The position numbers and the translations under genes were made by a program. Under the pieces are notes generated by a model that saw only the letters and a list, made by a program, of their open reading frames with translations, was not told the origin of the DNA and did no database searches. Source: Gemmatimonadaceae bacterium (GTDB taxonomy: Bacteria; Gemmatimonadota; Gemmatimonadetes; Gemmatimonadales; Gemmatimonadaceae). Taken from it: a stretch of 64,000 nucleotides of DNA. Below are positions 43,626-52,858 of this stretch, in pieces. The stretch's first letter is position 1. Each line of letters opens with the position of its first letter. Location: contig JAICJQ010000002.1 in assembly GCA_025928335.1 (NCBI GenBank), positions 29,990 through 93,989 on the forward strand. Direction: 5' to 3'.

Positions 43626-46277
43626 CTATTCCGCGCGGAGCGCGATGATTGGATCGATGCGCGTCGCCCGTCGGGCGGGGATCACGCTTGCGGCTGTCGC
43701 CGTGAGCATGAGTAGAGCGCTGACGCCGGCGAACGTGACCGGGTCGGTAGGAGTCACGCCGTAAAGCAACGACTGCATGAACCGGGTCAGCACGAGCGCG
43801 CCCACCAAGCCCGCAGCGAGGCCCGCTCCGACCAGCGCGAGACCGCGAGACAACACCAGGCTCTGCACCCCGCCGCTCGAGGCGCCAAGCGCAATTCGAA
43901 TTCCGAGCTCGCGCGCTCGCTGGGTCACCGTGTACGAGAGCAACCCAAACACGCCGAGGATCGCGGTAACGAGCGCCACGCCGGCGAATACGCCGACGAG
44001 CGTCGTTGACCATCGCGCAGCCCCCGTGGCGTTGGAGACGATCTCGGACAAAGTCTGGACGTTCGTGATCGGAATGGTTGGGTCGATGTCCCGCACGATG
44101 CGGCGTGCCGACGCGATGATCGGTGCCGAACTTCCCGAATGTCGGATGACCAGCGAATAGAAGGGCCAGTTGCGCATCACCGCGATCGGGATGTACACGG
44201 TAGGAAGCGGATCGCTTCCTAGGCCGACGTCACGCGTGTCGCCGACGATGCCGACAATCGGCGCGCTGTCGAAGAGCCGGTTGTCGGGTGCGCCAAGGTA
44301 TACGGGCTTCCCGAGCGGTTTCTCGTTCGGGTAGTACTTCTTCACCAGTGCTTCGTTGACGATGATCGCGGGTGCCTCGCGACGATCGTTCGCGTCGAAC
44401 ATCCGGCCCGCTGTGAGCGGAATGCCAACGGTCGCAAAGTACTCGGGCGTTACGACGCGATAAGCCTCGCCCGTCGGTTGAACATTGTCGGGCAAGGGAC
44501 GGTCGATGCGATTGAACCACGCCCCGATACCGCGCCCGGACATCGGCATCATGCTGGTGATGGCGACGCTCTGGACGCCGGGAATTCCTCGAATCCGTTC
44601 GAGCAGCGCGGGAACGAATGTCGGATCGGGCTTGCGCTTGATGATCGAGAACGTTGCGACCTGGTCCGGCTTCACTCCGGTATCGACGCGTTCCATCAGC
44701 GCGAAGCTACGTAAAAGGAGTCCCGCGCCCGCCAGCAGGACCATCGCCAGCGCCACCTCGACGACGACGAGGGTGTTGCGGGTCCATTGATGCCGCGCGC
44801 CACCTCGCGCACCTTCGCGGAGACCGTCGGTGAAACGTTCACGAGTCAGGTGCCACGCCGGCATGCAACCAAACAGCAATCCGACGATCAGCGAGACGGC
44901 GAGCGTGAACATCAATACGCGACCGTCAAGCGCAATTTCCTCGACGCGCGGTAGGTTGGTCGTCACCTGACCGGCGAGTAGCAGCTTGAGAAAGCCCTTT
45001 CCGATCGCGATACCGGCGATGCCGCCCGCGACGGCAAGCAGTAGACTCTCCGTGATAAGCTGGCGCGAGATACGACCGGTTCCGGCGCCGAGCGCCCGAC
45101 GCACCGCGATTTCCCGGCGGCGGGCCGCTGCACGAGCGACGAGCAGATTACCGATATTCGCGCACGTGATGAGAAGCACGAACACGACGGCGCCCATCAG
45201 CACGAGCAGCCTGCTTTGCACACTGCCGACGATCGTGTCGCGCAGCGGCTCGACGACGATGCGATTTCCCTGGTTGTACTTGGGCCAGTCGCGTGTCAGG
45301 CGGTCCATGACGGCATTCATTTCGACGCGGGCGCGCTGAAGACTGGCGCCGGTGTGGAGTCGTCCTACAACCGTGAGGAAGTACTGATCCCGATTGGCGC
45401 GCGATGCGGCGTCGAGTTGCCCGGGGAACCAGAGGTCGTTCGGGGCAGCCGGAAAGGTAAAGCCGGCCGGCATGACGCCGACCAGCGTCCGCGCCACGCC
45501 GTTGAGGGTGAGCGTTTTTCCAATGACATCGCGGTTTTCGCCGAACAGTCGATGCCAGGCATCGAAACTGATTACGAACACCGGTGGCGCGCCGGGGTTT
45601 TCGTCGGTCACCGTCAGATTGCGGCCGATCATCGGGCGCACGCCGAGGACATCCATGAGGCCACCAACGACCTGGGTGCCGACCATCTGCTGCGGCTCGC
45701 CCATGCCGGTCAGTGTTCTGTTATAGCCGGCGTCGTACGCGCCGAGATCCATCGTCTGTGAGGAAATCTTCCAATCGAAGAAGCTGGCCGGCGACGTGGA
45801 CTTGACCGACAACGTCGTGGCGGCCTTCGAATCCTCGCCGACCGCGAGAAGGCGATCGGGGTCGTGCAGCTTCAGTGGCGACAACAGCACGCTGTTGACG
45901 ACGCTGAAGATGGCCGTGTTGGCGCCGATGCCGAGAGCCAGTGTTCCGACGGCGACGATCGTGAAGCCGACAGAGCGACGCAGCGAGCGGATGGCGAAGC
46001 TCGCGTCCTGACCGATCGAATCGAACATGTTCTCCTCCAGGCGCGGCGTCACGCGATGCGCGCGGCGTGTTCGGTGGGTGCGACGTTCGCGAATTGCGAG
46101 ACGAACGAGTCCGGGGATCTCACCAACGAGCGCGCGGACCGCCTCCGCTGTGCCGCCCCGCCGGCGCGCCTCGCGATCGAGCTCGGCGTACACGAATACG
46201 AGCTCTTCGCCGAAGGCGTCGTTGAAGCCTTGGGGCAGCAACAACGCGACGAGGGCGCGGTACAGGCGAATGGTCAT
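43626..46277 (-). CDS. ADOP family ABC-type permease (FtsX/MacB-like, duplicated)
   Basis: 883 residues. A charged N-terminal ADOP-specific region (1-85) precedes two copies of the MacB periplasmic core plus FtsX domain: first membrane helix near FTIVAVGTLALGIGANTAIF, FtsX segments near 365-450 (VLMGAVVFVLLITCANIGNL, RRREIAVRRALGAG) and again near 490-520 and 760-870 (RARELGIRIALGAS). This is the 'acidobacterial duplicated orphan permease' layout, which lacks its own ATPase in the locus. Likely export of small molecules or peptides with a separate ATPase. Its ATG overlaps the PadR stop in ATGA, so the two are cotranscribed. Confidence 0.9.
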   Translation of the reverse strand: MTIRLYRALVALLLPQGFNDAFGEELVFVYAELDREARRRGGTAEAVRALVGEIPGLVRLAIRERRTHRTRRAHRVTPRLEENMFDSIGQDASFAIRSLRRSVGFTIVAVGTLALGIGANTAIFSVVNSVLLSPLKLHDPDRLLAVGEDSKAATTLSVKSTSPASFFDWKISSQTMDLGAYDAGYNRTLTGMGEPQQMVGTQVVGGLMDVLGVRPMIGRNLTVTDENPGAPPVFVISFDAWHRLFGENRDVIGKTLTLNGVARTLVGVMPAGFTFPAAPNDLWFPGQLDAASRANRDQYFLTVVGRLHTGASLQRARVEMNAVMDRLTRDWPKYNQGNRIVVEPLRDTIVGSVQSRLLVLMGAVVFVLLITCANIGNLLVARAAARRREIAVRRALGAGTGRISRQLITESLLLAVAGGIAGIAIGKGFLKLLLAGQVTTNLPRVEEIALDGRVLMFTLAVSLIVGLLFGCMPAWHLTRERFTDGLREGARGGARHQWTRNTLVVVEVALAMVLLAGAGLLLRSFALMERVDTGVKPDQVATFSIIKRKPDPTFVPALLERIRGIPGVQSVAITSMMPMSGRGIGAWFNRIDRPLPDNVQPTGEAYRVVTPEYFATVGIPLTAGRMFDANDRREAPAIIVNEALVKKYYPNEKPLGKPVYLGAPDNRLFDSAPIVGIVGDTRDVGLGSDPLPTVYIPIAVMRNWPFYSLVIRHSGSSAPIIASARRIVRDIDPTIPITNVQTLSEIVSNATGAARWSTTLVGVFAGVALVTAILGVFGLLSYTVTQRARELGIRIALGASSGGVQSLVLSRGLALVGAGLAAGLVGALVLTRFMQSLLYGVTPTDPVTFAGVSALLMLTATAASVIPARRATRIDPIIALRAE

Positions 46278-46621
46278 CGACTCGTGGGGAGCAGGCGCTT
46301 GGCCCGCGCCATGGCCGCGAGGCGCTCGAGACGGAGCGCTTCGTCGCGGGCAGCTTTCCGTCCAACGGGAGTGAGACGGTAGTAACGGCGCCGCGGATCG
46401 TCGTCGCGAGCCCGGCTGCGCACCTCCTCGAGCAGGCCTTGGTCGAGGAGACGCTTGACCGCGGCGTAGAGCGTGCTTGCGGTGAGCCGCACTTCGTTGC
46501 CGGTGCGCTCGGCGACATCCTGAATGATCGCGTAGCCGTGAAGATCCTGATCCACCAGCGAGAGAAGGATCTGAAACACCTGCGTCGAGAGTGGCGGAGC
46601 AGCCGCTGATCGATCGGTCAT
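46274..46621 (-). CDS. PadR family transcriptional repressor
   Basis: 115 residues from ATG 46621 (the frame is open to 46711 but the extension crosses the promoter). The winged helix is typical: LSTQVFQILLSLVDQDLHGY, IIQDVAERTGNEVRLTASTL and YAAVKRLLDQGLLEE, with the RRRYYRLTPVGRKAARDE wing and the start of the dimer helix. PadR proteins repress the neighbouring transporter and often themselves; here the ADOP permease gene overlaps by four bases. A palindrome sits in its promoter region. Confidence 0.93.
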   Translation of the reverse strand: MTDRSAAAPPLSTQVFQILLSLVDQDLHGYAIIQDVAERTGNEVRLTASTLYAAVKRLLDQGLLEEVRSRARDDDPRRRYYRLTPVGRKAARDEALRLERLAAMARAKRLLPTSR

Positions 46622-46666
46622 GATGCGCTGTTGGAATGAAAGCCGGCGGGATGGGCCGCAGTGCGA

Positions 46667-46685
46667 TATACCGTTGGACGGTATA
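46667..46685. promoter_or_regulatory. Candidate PadR operator
   Basis: TATACCGTTGGACGGTATA: eight-base arms, exact complements, around TGG, 46 bases before the padR start. On the minus strand TTGACC lies at 46706-46711, so the palindrome covers the -10 region of a probable promoter. Binding by this PadR protein is inferred. Confidence 0.65.
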
Positions 46686-46750
46686 GTGGTGCGCGGAACC
46701 ACCACGGTCAAGATGCGCGGGATCTCGCGGCCACGACGTGGGCCGAGCGG

Positions 46751-48739
46751 CTAGTTCGCGGCGCCGATCGACTTCAGCGCGGCAACGAGGCGTGCCCCGA
46801 GCACGGGGGCTTCGGCGCGGCTAAAGCTGGCGGTGAGGTGGTCGTCGTCGCGAAAGACGATCCGGCCGCGTTGAATGACCGAGCAGCGCGGCGTGGAGCA
46901 AACGCGGTCGGTCATGTCGACGAGTGCGATACCGGGGAGCCCGCGCACGGCGTCGTTCTGCGCGGCGATCGCGGGCGCCGAGAGTGACGCGGAGCGGTCG
47001 TAGTCGCAGGGATGGGCGAAGGGCGCACTCGCGGCACGGCGCGAGAGGCAGCTCGGCACATCGAACGGCACTTCCGGCACGTCGCGCAGGGCGATAGTGG
47101 CGATGCCGGCCCTCGTTACAACGCCGTACGTTCGTCGAAGACCGTCGCGCCATGAAGCGGTTGAGACGCGCCATGGGGAGCGGTCGCCGTCGGTGGCCAC
47201 GTAGCCGTTGTAGGTGGAGAGGATCAGGGCGGCGGGATGCGCGGCGACAATGCGGCGCAGCGCGGCGCGACGCCAACTCGTGCACTCGTTGTACGCGCGC
47301 TTGAGCCGCGCGTTCATGAGCTCCGGGACATCGGCGACCGGGCAGCCGGGCTTGATGGTCGCGATGATTTTCCATCCGTGCTCGCGACCGATGCGGTCGA
47401 CGGCCGGCAGCCAGTGTTCGGCGTGCGAGTCGCCCATCAGAAACACGACGGTGCTCGACGCGCGGTCGCCGAACTCGCACGGTGCGGTGGCGTTCTCGAG
47501 GATCGAGCCCCAACAGTCGTGCCGCATCCCATCGCCGCGCGCGAAGGCGATCGCTCGCTGCGACGGCGTTGAGGCGCGTCGCGAGGCGAGGCCCATCGAC
47601 AGGAAAGCGACGAGCAGCATCGTCGCGCTCGCGCCCAATCCAATCGCCATCGCGACGTGGGGACGCTTGCTGTATCGCTTGTTCTCGCGGAACGGCGTTT
47701 CGACAAATCGATAGGTCAACATCGCAAGCAGGAGCGCGAGCAGCGACCAGGCAAGCCGGCCGAACACGCCGATGTTCCAAACGAGGACCGCGCCGAGGCC
47801 AACGAGCGGCCAATGCCAGAGATACCAGCAGTACGAGAGGCGGCCGAACCAGCGCAGGACGCGGTTCGACAGCGCGCGTGTGACCAGGCTCGATGGCGCC
47901 CATGGGCCCGCGATGAGGAGCGCGGCCGTGCCGATTGCCGGCAACGTCGCGGCGATCCCTGGATAGGCCGTGACTTCGCTGTACGCGAGCGCCGAAAAGA
48001 GGATCACGCTGAGACCCGAACCCTGCAGCAGCCCCGCGGAGCGGCTCGAGAGCTCGCGTTTGGAAACCTTGATGGCTGCGACGCCTCCCAGCGCGAACTC
48101 CCACACGCGCGTCGGCATACCGAAAAACGCCCATGGTTGCGACGTCCGGGTGATCCACAGCGACGCGACGAATGACACCGCGCCGGCGATGAGCATCATC
48201 GTGACGAGCCGCTTGCTCGTCTCCTTCTCTTGCTGATCGCCTGTCCAGAGACGGGCGACGACGAGGAAGAGGAGCGGCCAGATGATATAGAACTGCTCTT
48301 CGACAGCGAGCGACCATGTGTGCAGGAACGGGTTCTCCGCCGACGCGTGATAGTTGACCGCGTTCCGGGCGAAGAGGACGTTGCCATAGTGGAGCGCGAC
48401 GGCCCGCGCATCCGAGGCAATCGGGCGCTGATCGATTGGGGCGTAGAAGAACAGCGCTATCGCCAGCGTCGCCAGCAAGACGACGATGAGCGCCGGCAGC
48501 AGCCGCTGTGCACGGCGAGCGTAGAACGTGGTGAGATCGACGTCGCCCGAGGATGCGAGCTCGCGCGCGAGGAGGCCCGAGATCAAGTAGCCGGAGAGGA
48601 CGAAGAAGACGTCCACGCCGACGAAGCCGCCCGCCATCCACCACACCCCGGCGTGAAACGCGACGACGAACAGAATCGCCACGCCACGGAGGCCTTCGAT
48701 ATCGGCTCGAAACGCTGAGCGTTCGGGGATGGGCGGCAT
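46751..48739 (-). CDS. Membrane O-acyltransferase with C-terminal SGNH domain (OafA/AT3 type)
   Basis: 662 residues. The N-terminal acyltransferase-3 domain (about 10-370) begins FRADIEGLRGVAILFVVAFH, has GGFVGVDVFFVLSGYLIS and HTWSLAVEEQFYIIWP, and about ten membrane helices. The C-terminal periplasmic SGNH hydrolase-like domain (about 420-655) has the block-I VVFLMGDSHAEHW and the final DDDHLT with Asp and His. Such fused proteins O-acetylate surface polysaccharides such as O-antigen. A long plus-offset frame on the same strand is a shadow. The next gene upstream starts about 50 bases beyond this one's 3' neighbour; no clear partner. Confidence 0.93.
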   Translation of the reverse strand: MPPIPERSAFRADIEGLRGVAILFVVAFHAGVWWMAGGFVGVDVFFVLSGYLISGLLARELASSGDVDLTTFYARRAQRLLPALIVVLLATLAIALFFYAPIDQRPIASDARAVALHYGNVLFARNAVNYHASAENPFLHTWSLAVEEQFYIIWPLLFLVVARLWTGDQQEKETSKRLVTMMLIAGAVSFVASLWITRTSQPWAFFGMPTRVWEFALGGVAAIKVSKRELSSRSAGLLQGSGLSVILFSALAYSEVTAYPGIAATLPAIGTAALLIAGPWAPSSLVTRALSNRVLRWFGRLSYCWYLWHWPLVGLGAVLVWNIGVFGRLAWSLLALLLAMLTYRFVETPFRENKRYSKRPHVAMAIGLGASATMLLVAFLSMGLASRRASTPSQRAIAFARGDGMRHDCWGSILENATAPCEFGDRASSTVVFLMGDSHAEHWLPAVDRIGREHGWKIIATIKPGCPVADVPELMNARLKRAYNECTSWRRAALRRIVAAHPAALILSTYNGYVATDGDRSPWRVSTASWRDGLRRTYGVVTRAGIATIALRDVPEVPFDVPSCLSRRAASAPFAHPCDYDRSASLSAPAIAAQNDAVRGLPGIALVDMTDRVCSTPRCSVIQRGRIVFRDDDHLTASFSRAEAPVLGARLVAALKSIGAAN

Positions 48740-48790
48740 TCAAGGAGGTACGGAAGCGCGCCCGGGGAAGTTACGCCCGACGGCCGCCCG

Positions 48791-49792
48791 CTACTGGTAC
48801 TGGATATAGATCGGCTTCGGGTGGAGCGCGAGGATCTCGGCGGGGGACATCATCCGGCTGCCGTTCTTCTTGTCGTTGCGATAGAAGAGCTTAAAGCCAG
48901 TGAACTGAACAGGATACTGATAGACGTAGCGTCGATACGACTCGCGCTTGAGGGAGGGCGGACCCCAGCCGTCCATGTTGATGACGATCTGGACGCGTGG
49001 GTCGAGGGCGATGCGCTTGTACCCGGTGAGCATATCCCGTGTGAAACGGTGCACGACGAGGATCTTGGGCGGGAGGTGTTCCCGCTCGACGAGATCTCGG
49101 AGGAGCGACGACGCGTAGTTGACGTCGGCGGCGTCGAACGTGCCGATGCGGGTGCCGGGAACGGCGCCCCGCTTCATGGAGAACTCCGGATCGATTCCGA
49201 GGTGGACGTCGGGTCGCTTGAGGAACGGGGTCAGGCGAGGAAGTTCTTCCTGCAACGTGCCCTGTCCGACCTGAACGTCGAGAAAAAGCAACGCTCCCTT
49301 CGACTTCGCCCAACCATACACGCGCTCAATGAGCGCGCTGTCCATTCGCATCCTGTATTTGCCCGCCGTCCCGGCAGTGCCTTGGGCGACGACCGCGATC
49401 AGGTGCAGTGCCGGCTGCACGGGTGTCGCGGAATCCGCCGAGGTCCACGCGACTATTTCCTTGTCCAGCTTGGCGAGCATGTCGTCAGAGGGAAGTTCCC
49501 CGAGCACGCCCATCCTCTTCGAGAGGGGGTTGCCGTAAAAGGCGACGATGCGCTTGGCAGGGAGGATGGAGCCGGGTAGGGGCGGCGGCCCGCTGACCGG
49601 CCAGGTTGGCGGCGTCGCCTCGGCCTTCTTCGTTGCCTTCGGGGCGGTGCTGCGCGGTTCCCCTTGCGCCTTCACTCCAGTCGGCTTGGCGTGCTTGGGC
49701 GCTTGAGCAAACGCAAACGGCGGATGGCCGGCGAGCCCAGCCAGCGCCATAATCATTGCCGCGGTACGTAGGGCGGTCGTCGAGAGGTTCAT
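48791..49792 (-). CDS. Secreted protein of unknown function, TIM-barrel-like motifs
   Basis: 333 residues with a signal peptide ([20 protein letters not shown], cleavage near FAFAQA), a Lys/Pro/Thr-rich linker to about residue 75, and a conserved-looking domain with strands [85 protein letters not shown] and FKLFYRND, ending PKPIYIQYQ. The regular strand-helix order with Asp/Glu at strand ends suggests a glycosidase-like (alpha/beta)8 barrel. I recall similar uncharacterised proteins in other bacteria but know no name or activity. Divergent from the lactate permease gene with a very short gap. Confidence 0.7.
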   Translation of the reverse strand: MNLSTTALRTAAMIMALAGLAGHPPFAFAQAPKHAKPTGVKAQGEPRSTAPKATKKAEATPPTWPVSGPPPLPGSILPAKRIVAFYGNPLSKRMGVLGELPSDDMLAKLDKEIVAWTSADSATPVQPALHLIAVVAQGTAGTAGKYRMRMDSALIERVYGWAKSKGALLFLDVQVGQGTLQEELPRLTPFLKRPDVHLGIDPEFSMKRGAVPGTRIGTFDAADVNYASSLLRDLVEREHLPPKILVVHRFTRDMLTGYKRIALDPRVQIVINMDGWGPPSLKRESYRRYVYQYPVQFTGFKLFYRNDKKNGSRMMSPAEILALHPKPIYIQYQ

Positions 49793-49828
49793 ACGAAGTG
49801 GGTGGGGTTCACGTCAAACGACATTAGC

Positions 49829-51460
49829 ATGGGCTGGTCACAAAACTACGATCCACTGCGCGGAGCGCTTTCGACGCTCGCGGCAGCGCTGCCGCTGGTC
49901 GTCCTACTTGGACTCCTGGCACTGCGCCGAGTTCCGGCGTACGCGGCCGCGCTCGCCGGCTTGGCAACCGCGCTCGCGGTCGCCATTGCGGTGATCGGTA
50001 TGCCGGCATCCATGGCGGGACGGGCGGCCCTGCTCGGCACGGCGTACGGGCTGCTTCCCATCGGGTGGATCGTGCTCAACGTGATCTTTCTCTATCGCAT
50101 TACTGAAGAGCGCGGCGTGTTCGTGACGCTCCAGCGAGCGATCACGGGGATCACGACCGATCGACGGTTGCAGCTGCTGTTGATCGCGTTTTGCTTCGGG
50201 GCGTTCTTCGAGGGAGCCGCGGGATTCGGGACGCCCGTCGCTGTCACCGGCGCGATGCTGATCGGCCTTGGCTTTCCCCCGCTCGAGGCGTCGGCGCTTT
50301 CGCTGATCGCGAACACGGCCCCCGTGGCGTTCGGCGCGCTCGGGACGCCGATCATCGCGCTTCAGGGGGTGACGAGTCTCGATCTCGGGCATTTGAGCGC
50401 CATGATCGGGCGCCAGCTGCCGTTCTTCTCGTTGATCGTGCCGTTCTGGTTGATCGCTGCCTACTCAGGGTTCCGCGGCGTTCGCGAGCTGTGGGCGCCG
50501 TTGTTGGTTGCGGGAGTGACGTTCGCAGTGCCGCAGTATCTCGTTTCGAATTTTCACGGGCCGTGGCTGGTGGACATCATTGCGTCGGCGTGCTCAATGG
50601 TGTGTCTCGCAGGGTTCCTTGTTGCGACGCGTGGCCGGGCGGCTGCGCGGGGCGCAGGCCCGGAGATCGCCGAGCCCAATAGGGATTTGCCCGCGCCCGC
50701 TGCGCCGCGACTTCGCACGGCGATCACACCATGGATCGTGCTGGTGGTGATCGTGTTCGCCTGGGGAACGCCGCAGGTAAAAACGCTGTTGAACCATTTG
50801 TCCGCGCCGAACTTCCCGATGCCGGGCCTGGACAAGCTCGTGTCGCGGGTGCCGCCAGTCGTTCCCACGCCGACGCCCGAGGGGGCGGTGTTCAGCTTCA
50901 ATTGGCTGTCGGCGACCGGGACGGCGATTCTGCTCGCGGCGATCGTCACTGGATTCCTGCTGCGTTACTCCGTCACCGATCTCGTGAAGCGCTATCTGAG
51001 GACCTTCCGTGTAGTCTGGCGGTCATTGCTGACGATCGCGGCGATGCTGGCGCTCGGCTACACCAGTCGATATTCGGGTGAGGATGCCATACTCGGTCTC
51101 GCGTTCGCGCACACCGGCGCTGCGTATCCATTCTTCGCGGCGATGCTCGGTTGGTTGGGCGTAGCGCTCACGGGAAGCGACACGTCGTCGAACGTGTTAT
51201 TCGGCAGCTTGCAGAAGGTGACGGCGACGCGACTCGGGCTGGATCCGGTGCTTCTCGCGGCGGCGAACAGTTCGGGCGGTGTCATGGGCAAGATGATCGA
51301 CGCCCAGAGCATCTGCGTCGCAAGCACGGCGACGGGTTGGACGGGTCATGAATGGAGAATTCTCCGATTTGTGTTCTTTCATAGCCTCGCGCTGGCGTCG
51401 CTCGTCGGGGTGTTGGTGCTGTTGCAGCAGTACGTATTCACGGGGATGCTTGTGCACTGA
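49829..51460 (+). CDS. L-lactate permease (LctP/LldP family)
   Basis: 543 residues from ATG 49829, giving [20 protein letters not shown] at the start as in the family; a GTG at 49802 would only add nine residues. About 12-14 membrane helices. Family hallmarks: [51 protein letters not shown] and [20 protein letters not shown]. It imports lactate or glycolate with protons across the inner membrane. No lactate dehydrogenase gene is adjacent. No ribosome-binding site is clear at the start. Confidence 0.93.
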   Translation: MGWSQNYDPLRGALSTLAAALPLVVLLGLLALRRVPAYAAALAGLATALAVAIAVIGMPASMAGRAALLGTAYGLLPIGWIVLNVIFLYRITEERGVFVTLQRAITGITTDRRLQLLLIAFCFGAFFEGAAGFGTPVAVTGAMLIGLGFPPLEASALSLIANTAPVAFGALGTPIIALQGVTSLDLGHLSAMIGRQLPFFSLIVPFWLIAAYSGFRGVRELWAPLLVAGVTFAVPQYLVSNFHGPWLVDIIASACSMVCLAGFLVATRGRAAARGAGPEIAEPNRDLPAPAAPRLRTAITPWIVLVVIVFAWGTPQVKTLLNHLSAPNFPMPGLDKLVSRVPPVVPTPTPEGAVFSFNWLSATGTAILLAAIVTGFLLRYSVTDLVKRYLRTFRVVWRSLLTIAAMLALGYTSRYSGEDAILGLAFAHTGAAYPFFAAMLGWLGVALTGSDTSSNVLFGSLQKVTATRLGLDPVLLAAANSSGGVMGKMIDAQSICVASTATGWTGHEWRILRFVFFHSLALASLVGVLVLLQQYVFTGMLVH

Positions 51461-51722
51461 GGGTGACAGGCGACGCGTGGCGTTCACTTCGTGTAAGCAA
51501 TTCCTCAGCGCGGCCAGACAGAGTGTCCGCATCGTCCCAAAAGCGGACACCTTAGCTCGGCAGAAAAAGTGGGCGAGCTGTCGCAAGTAACTTCTGGCCA
51601 AGTGCTTCCGTAGTGCCCAGGGCGGGCACGGACCTTCCTTAAGCAGGGCAAACCCTCTTGGGGAAAGAAGTGTCTGATGGTGTGAGTAGGTCGTTCGAGT
51701 CCTGGTTCTTCGGAAGTGTTTC
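51461..51722. other. Intergenic region with two inverted repeats
   Basis: 262 bases without a gene. GTGTCCGC (51523-51530) and GCGGACAC (51543-51550) form one inverted repeat, GTGCCC (51613-51618) and GGGCAC (51624-51629) another. They may be operators or structured leader RNA of the kinase gene. No tRNA or known RNA was recognised. Confidence 0.45.
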
Positions 51723-52763
51723 ATGAGCGCATTGTCACTCTTTGTCGATCGTTACGCGGATACCCTGGAGTTGCCCACGCCCGGTGGTTCGATGCCGGTG
51801 TCGGCGAACTGGGAGCGCGAGCAGGTGGTAGAGCATTTGGGAGCGCAGTTCCAGATCGTTCGCGAGCTGGGCCGCGGCGGCATGGGCGTGGTCTTCCTGG
51901 CGCGGGACATTGCGCTGCACCGCCTCGTCGCGATCAAGATTTTGCGCTACGAGTTCACGGCGTCCGACGAGCATCGCGAGCGCTTTCGCCGCGAAGCGCG
52001 GATGACGGCGCGACTCAGCCACCCGAACATCGTCCCGGTGCACAGCTTCGGCGAAGTGGACGATCTCGTCTACATCGTGATGAAGTACGTGCACGGGGAA
52101 TCATTAGCGACGCGTCTACGCCGCGAAGGGGCGCTGCCGGCGGACGAAACGCGTCGAATTCTTCGCGACCTGGCGTTGGCGCTCGACTCGGCGCATCGGG
52201 ACGGCGTAATTCATCGCGATCTCAAAGCGGAGAACATTCTCCTCGAGCGCGCCAGCGGTCGGGCGATGCTGACGGATTTCGGTGTCGCGTTGCTCCGGTC
52301 ACTCGATCCCGTTCGCGCCGATGCGTCGCGAGCGTTCGGGACGCCGCACTACATGTCGCCGGAGCAGGCGGCTGGTGAGCTCGACATCGACGGACGCAGC
52401 GACGTGTACTCGGCGGGCGTGCTCGGGTATTACATGTTGTCGGGGAAGCTTCCGTTCGATGCTCCAACCTTCGAGTCGCTGGCGGCACGTCACATCGCCG
52501 AGGCGCACACGCCGGTGGCAGCGCTCGCGCCGGGAGCACCCGCGTCCTTGTGTGACACGATCGAGCGCGCGATGAGCAAAGAGCGCGATCAGCGCTGGCG
52601 CACCGCTCGCGACATGGCAGCCGAGCTCGAGGTGGCGGCCCCGGCGAAACGGCGATGGTTTCGTCGCGCGGCTCGGGCGTCGGTGATGCGAAGCCGAGTC
52701 GCCGCAGAATTGGCGTTGATCGCGGGGGTGATGCGCGCCATGTTCAAGTGGACGATGATTTGA
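51723..52763 (+). CDS. Serine/threonine protein kinase, cytosolic
   Basis: 346 residues. A 40-residue N-terminal leader precedes the Hanks kinase: GRGGMGVVF (50-58), Lys72 in VAIKIL, HRDLKAEN (164-171), DFG (185-187), SPE (212-214) and the IDGRSDVYSAGVLGYYMLSG segment. HRDLKAEN keeps the catalytic Asp and the Mg-binding Asn. A basic C-terminal tail (RRWFRRAAR) ends in a weakly hydrophobic stretch that does not clearly span a membrane. No extracellular sensor. Substrates unknown; the sequence is not close to the kinase at 6686. A terminator follows. Confidence 0.92.
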   Translation: MSALSLFVDRYADTLELPTPGGSMPVSANWEREQVVEHLGAQFQIVRELGRGGMGVVFLARDIALHRLVAIKILRYEFTASDEHRERFRREARMTARLSHPNIVPVHSFGEVDDLVYIVMKYVHGESLATRLRREGALPADETRRILRDLALALDSAHRDGVIHRDLKAENILLERASGRAMLTDFGVALLRSLDPVRADASRAFGTPHYMSPEQAAGELDIDGRSDVYSAGVLGYYMLSGKLPFDAPTFESLAARHIAEAHTPVAALAPGAPASLCDTIERAMSKERDQRWRTARDMAAELEVAAPAKRRWFRRAARASVMRSRVAAELALIAGVMRAMFKWTMI

Positions 52764-52790
52764 GGCTGAGCGCGGCATTGGTCGAATAGG

Positions 52791-52816
52791 GCCCGGCACT
52801 CTGCCGGGCTTTTTTT
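52791..52816 (+). terminator. Intrinsic terminator after the kinase gene
   Basis: GCCCGGCA pairs with TGCCGGGC over CTC, followed by seven T residues. Confidence 0.92.
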
Positions 52817-52828
52817 CGCCCGCCCCAC

Positions 52829-52845
52829 ATAGCCCCCCGGGGTAT
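52829..52845. promoter_or_regulatory. Candidate CsoR operator upstream of copA
   Basis: ATAGCCCCCCGGGGTAT, an imperfect palindrome with a central C/G tract flanked by ATA/TAT, the general form of copper-sensor CsoR sites. It ends 14 bases before the copA ATG, and csoR is the second gene of the unit. Confidence 0.55.
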
Positions 52846-52858
52846 TAGCTTTCGTCTC

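Noticed and set aside
46821..48743. 640-codon second minus-strand frame over the acyltransferase gene
   Set aside because: Arg/Pro-rich translation without motifs; the overlapping 662-residue frame has clear AT3 and SGNH motifs.
51686..51715. tRNA-like T-arm GTTCGAGTCC before the second kinase
   Set aside because: No matching acceptor, D arm or anticodon arm upstream; T-stem does not pair.
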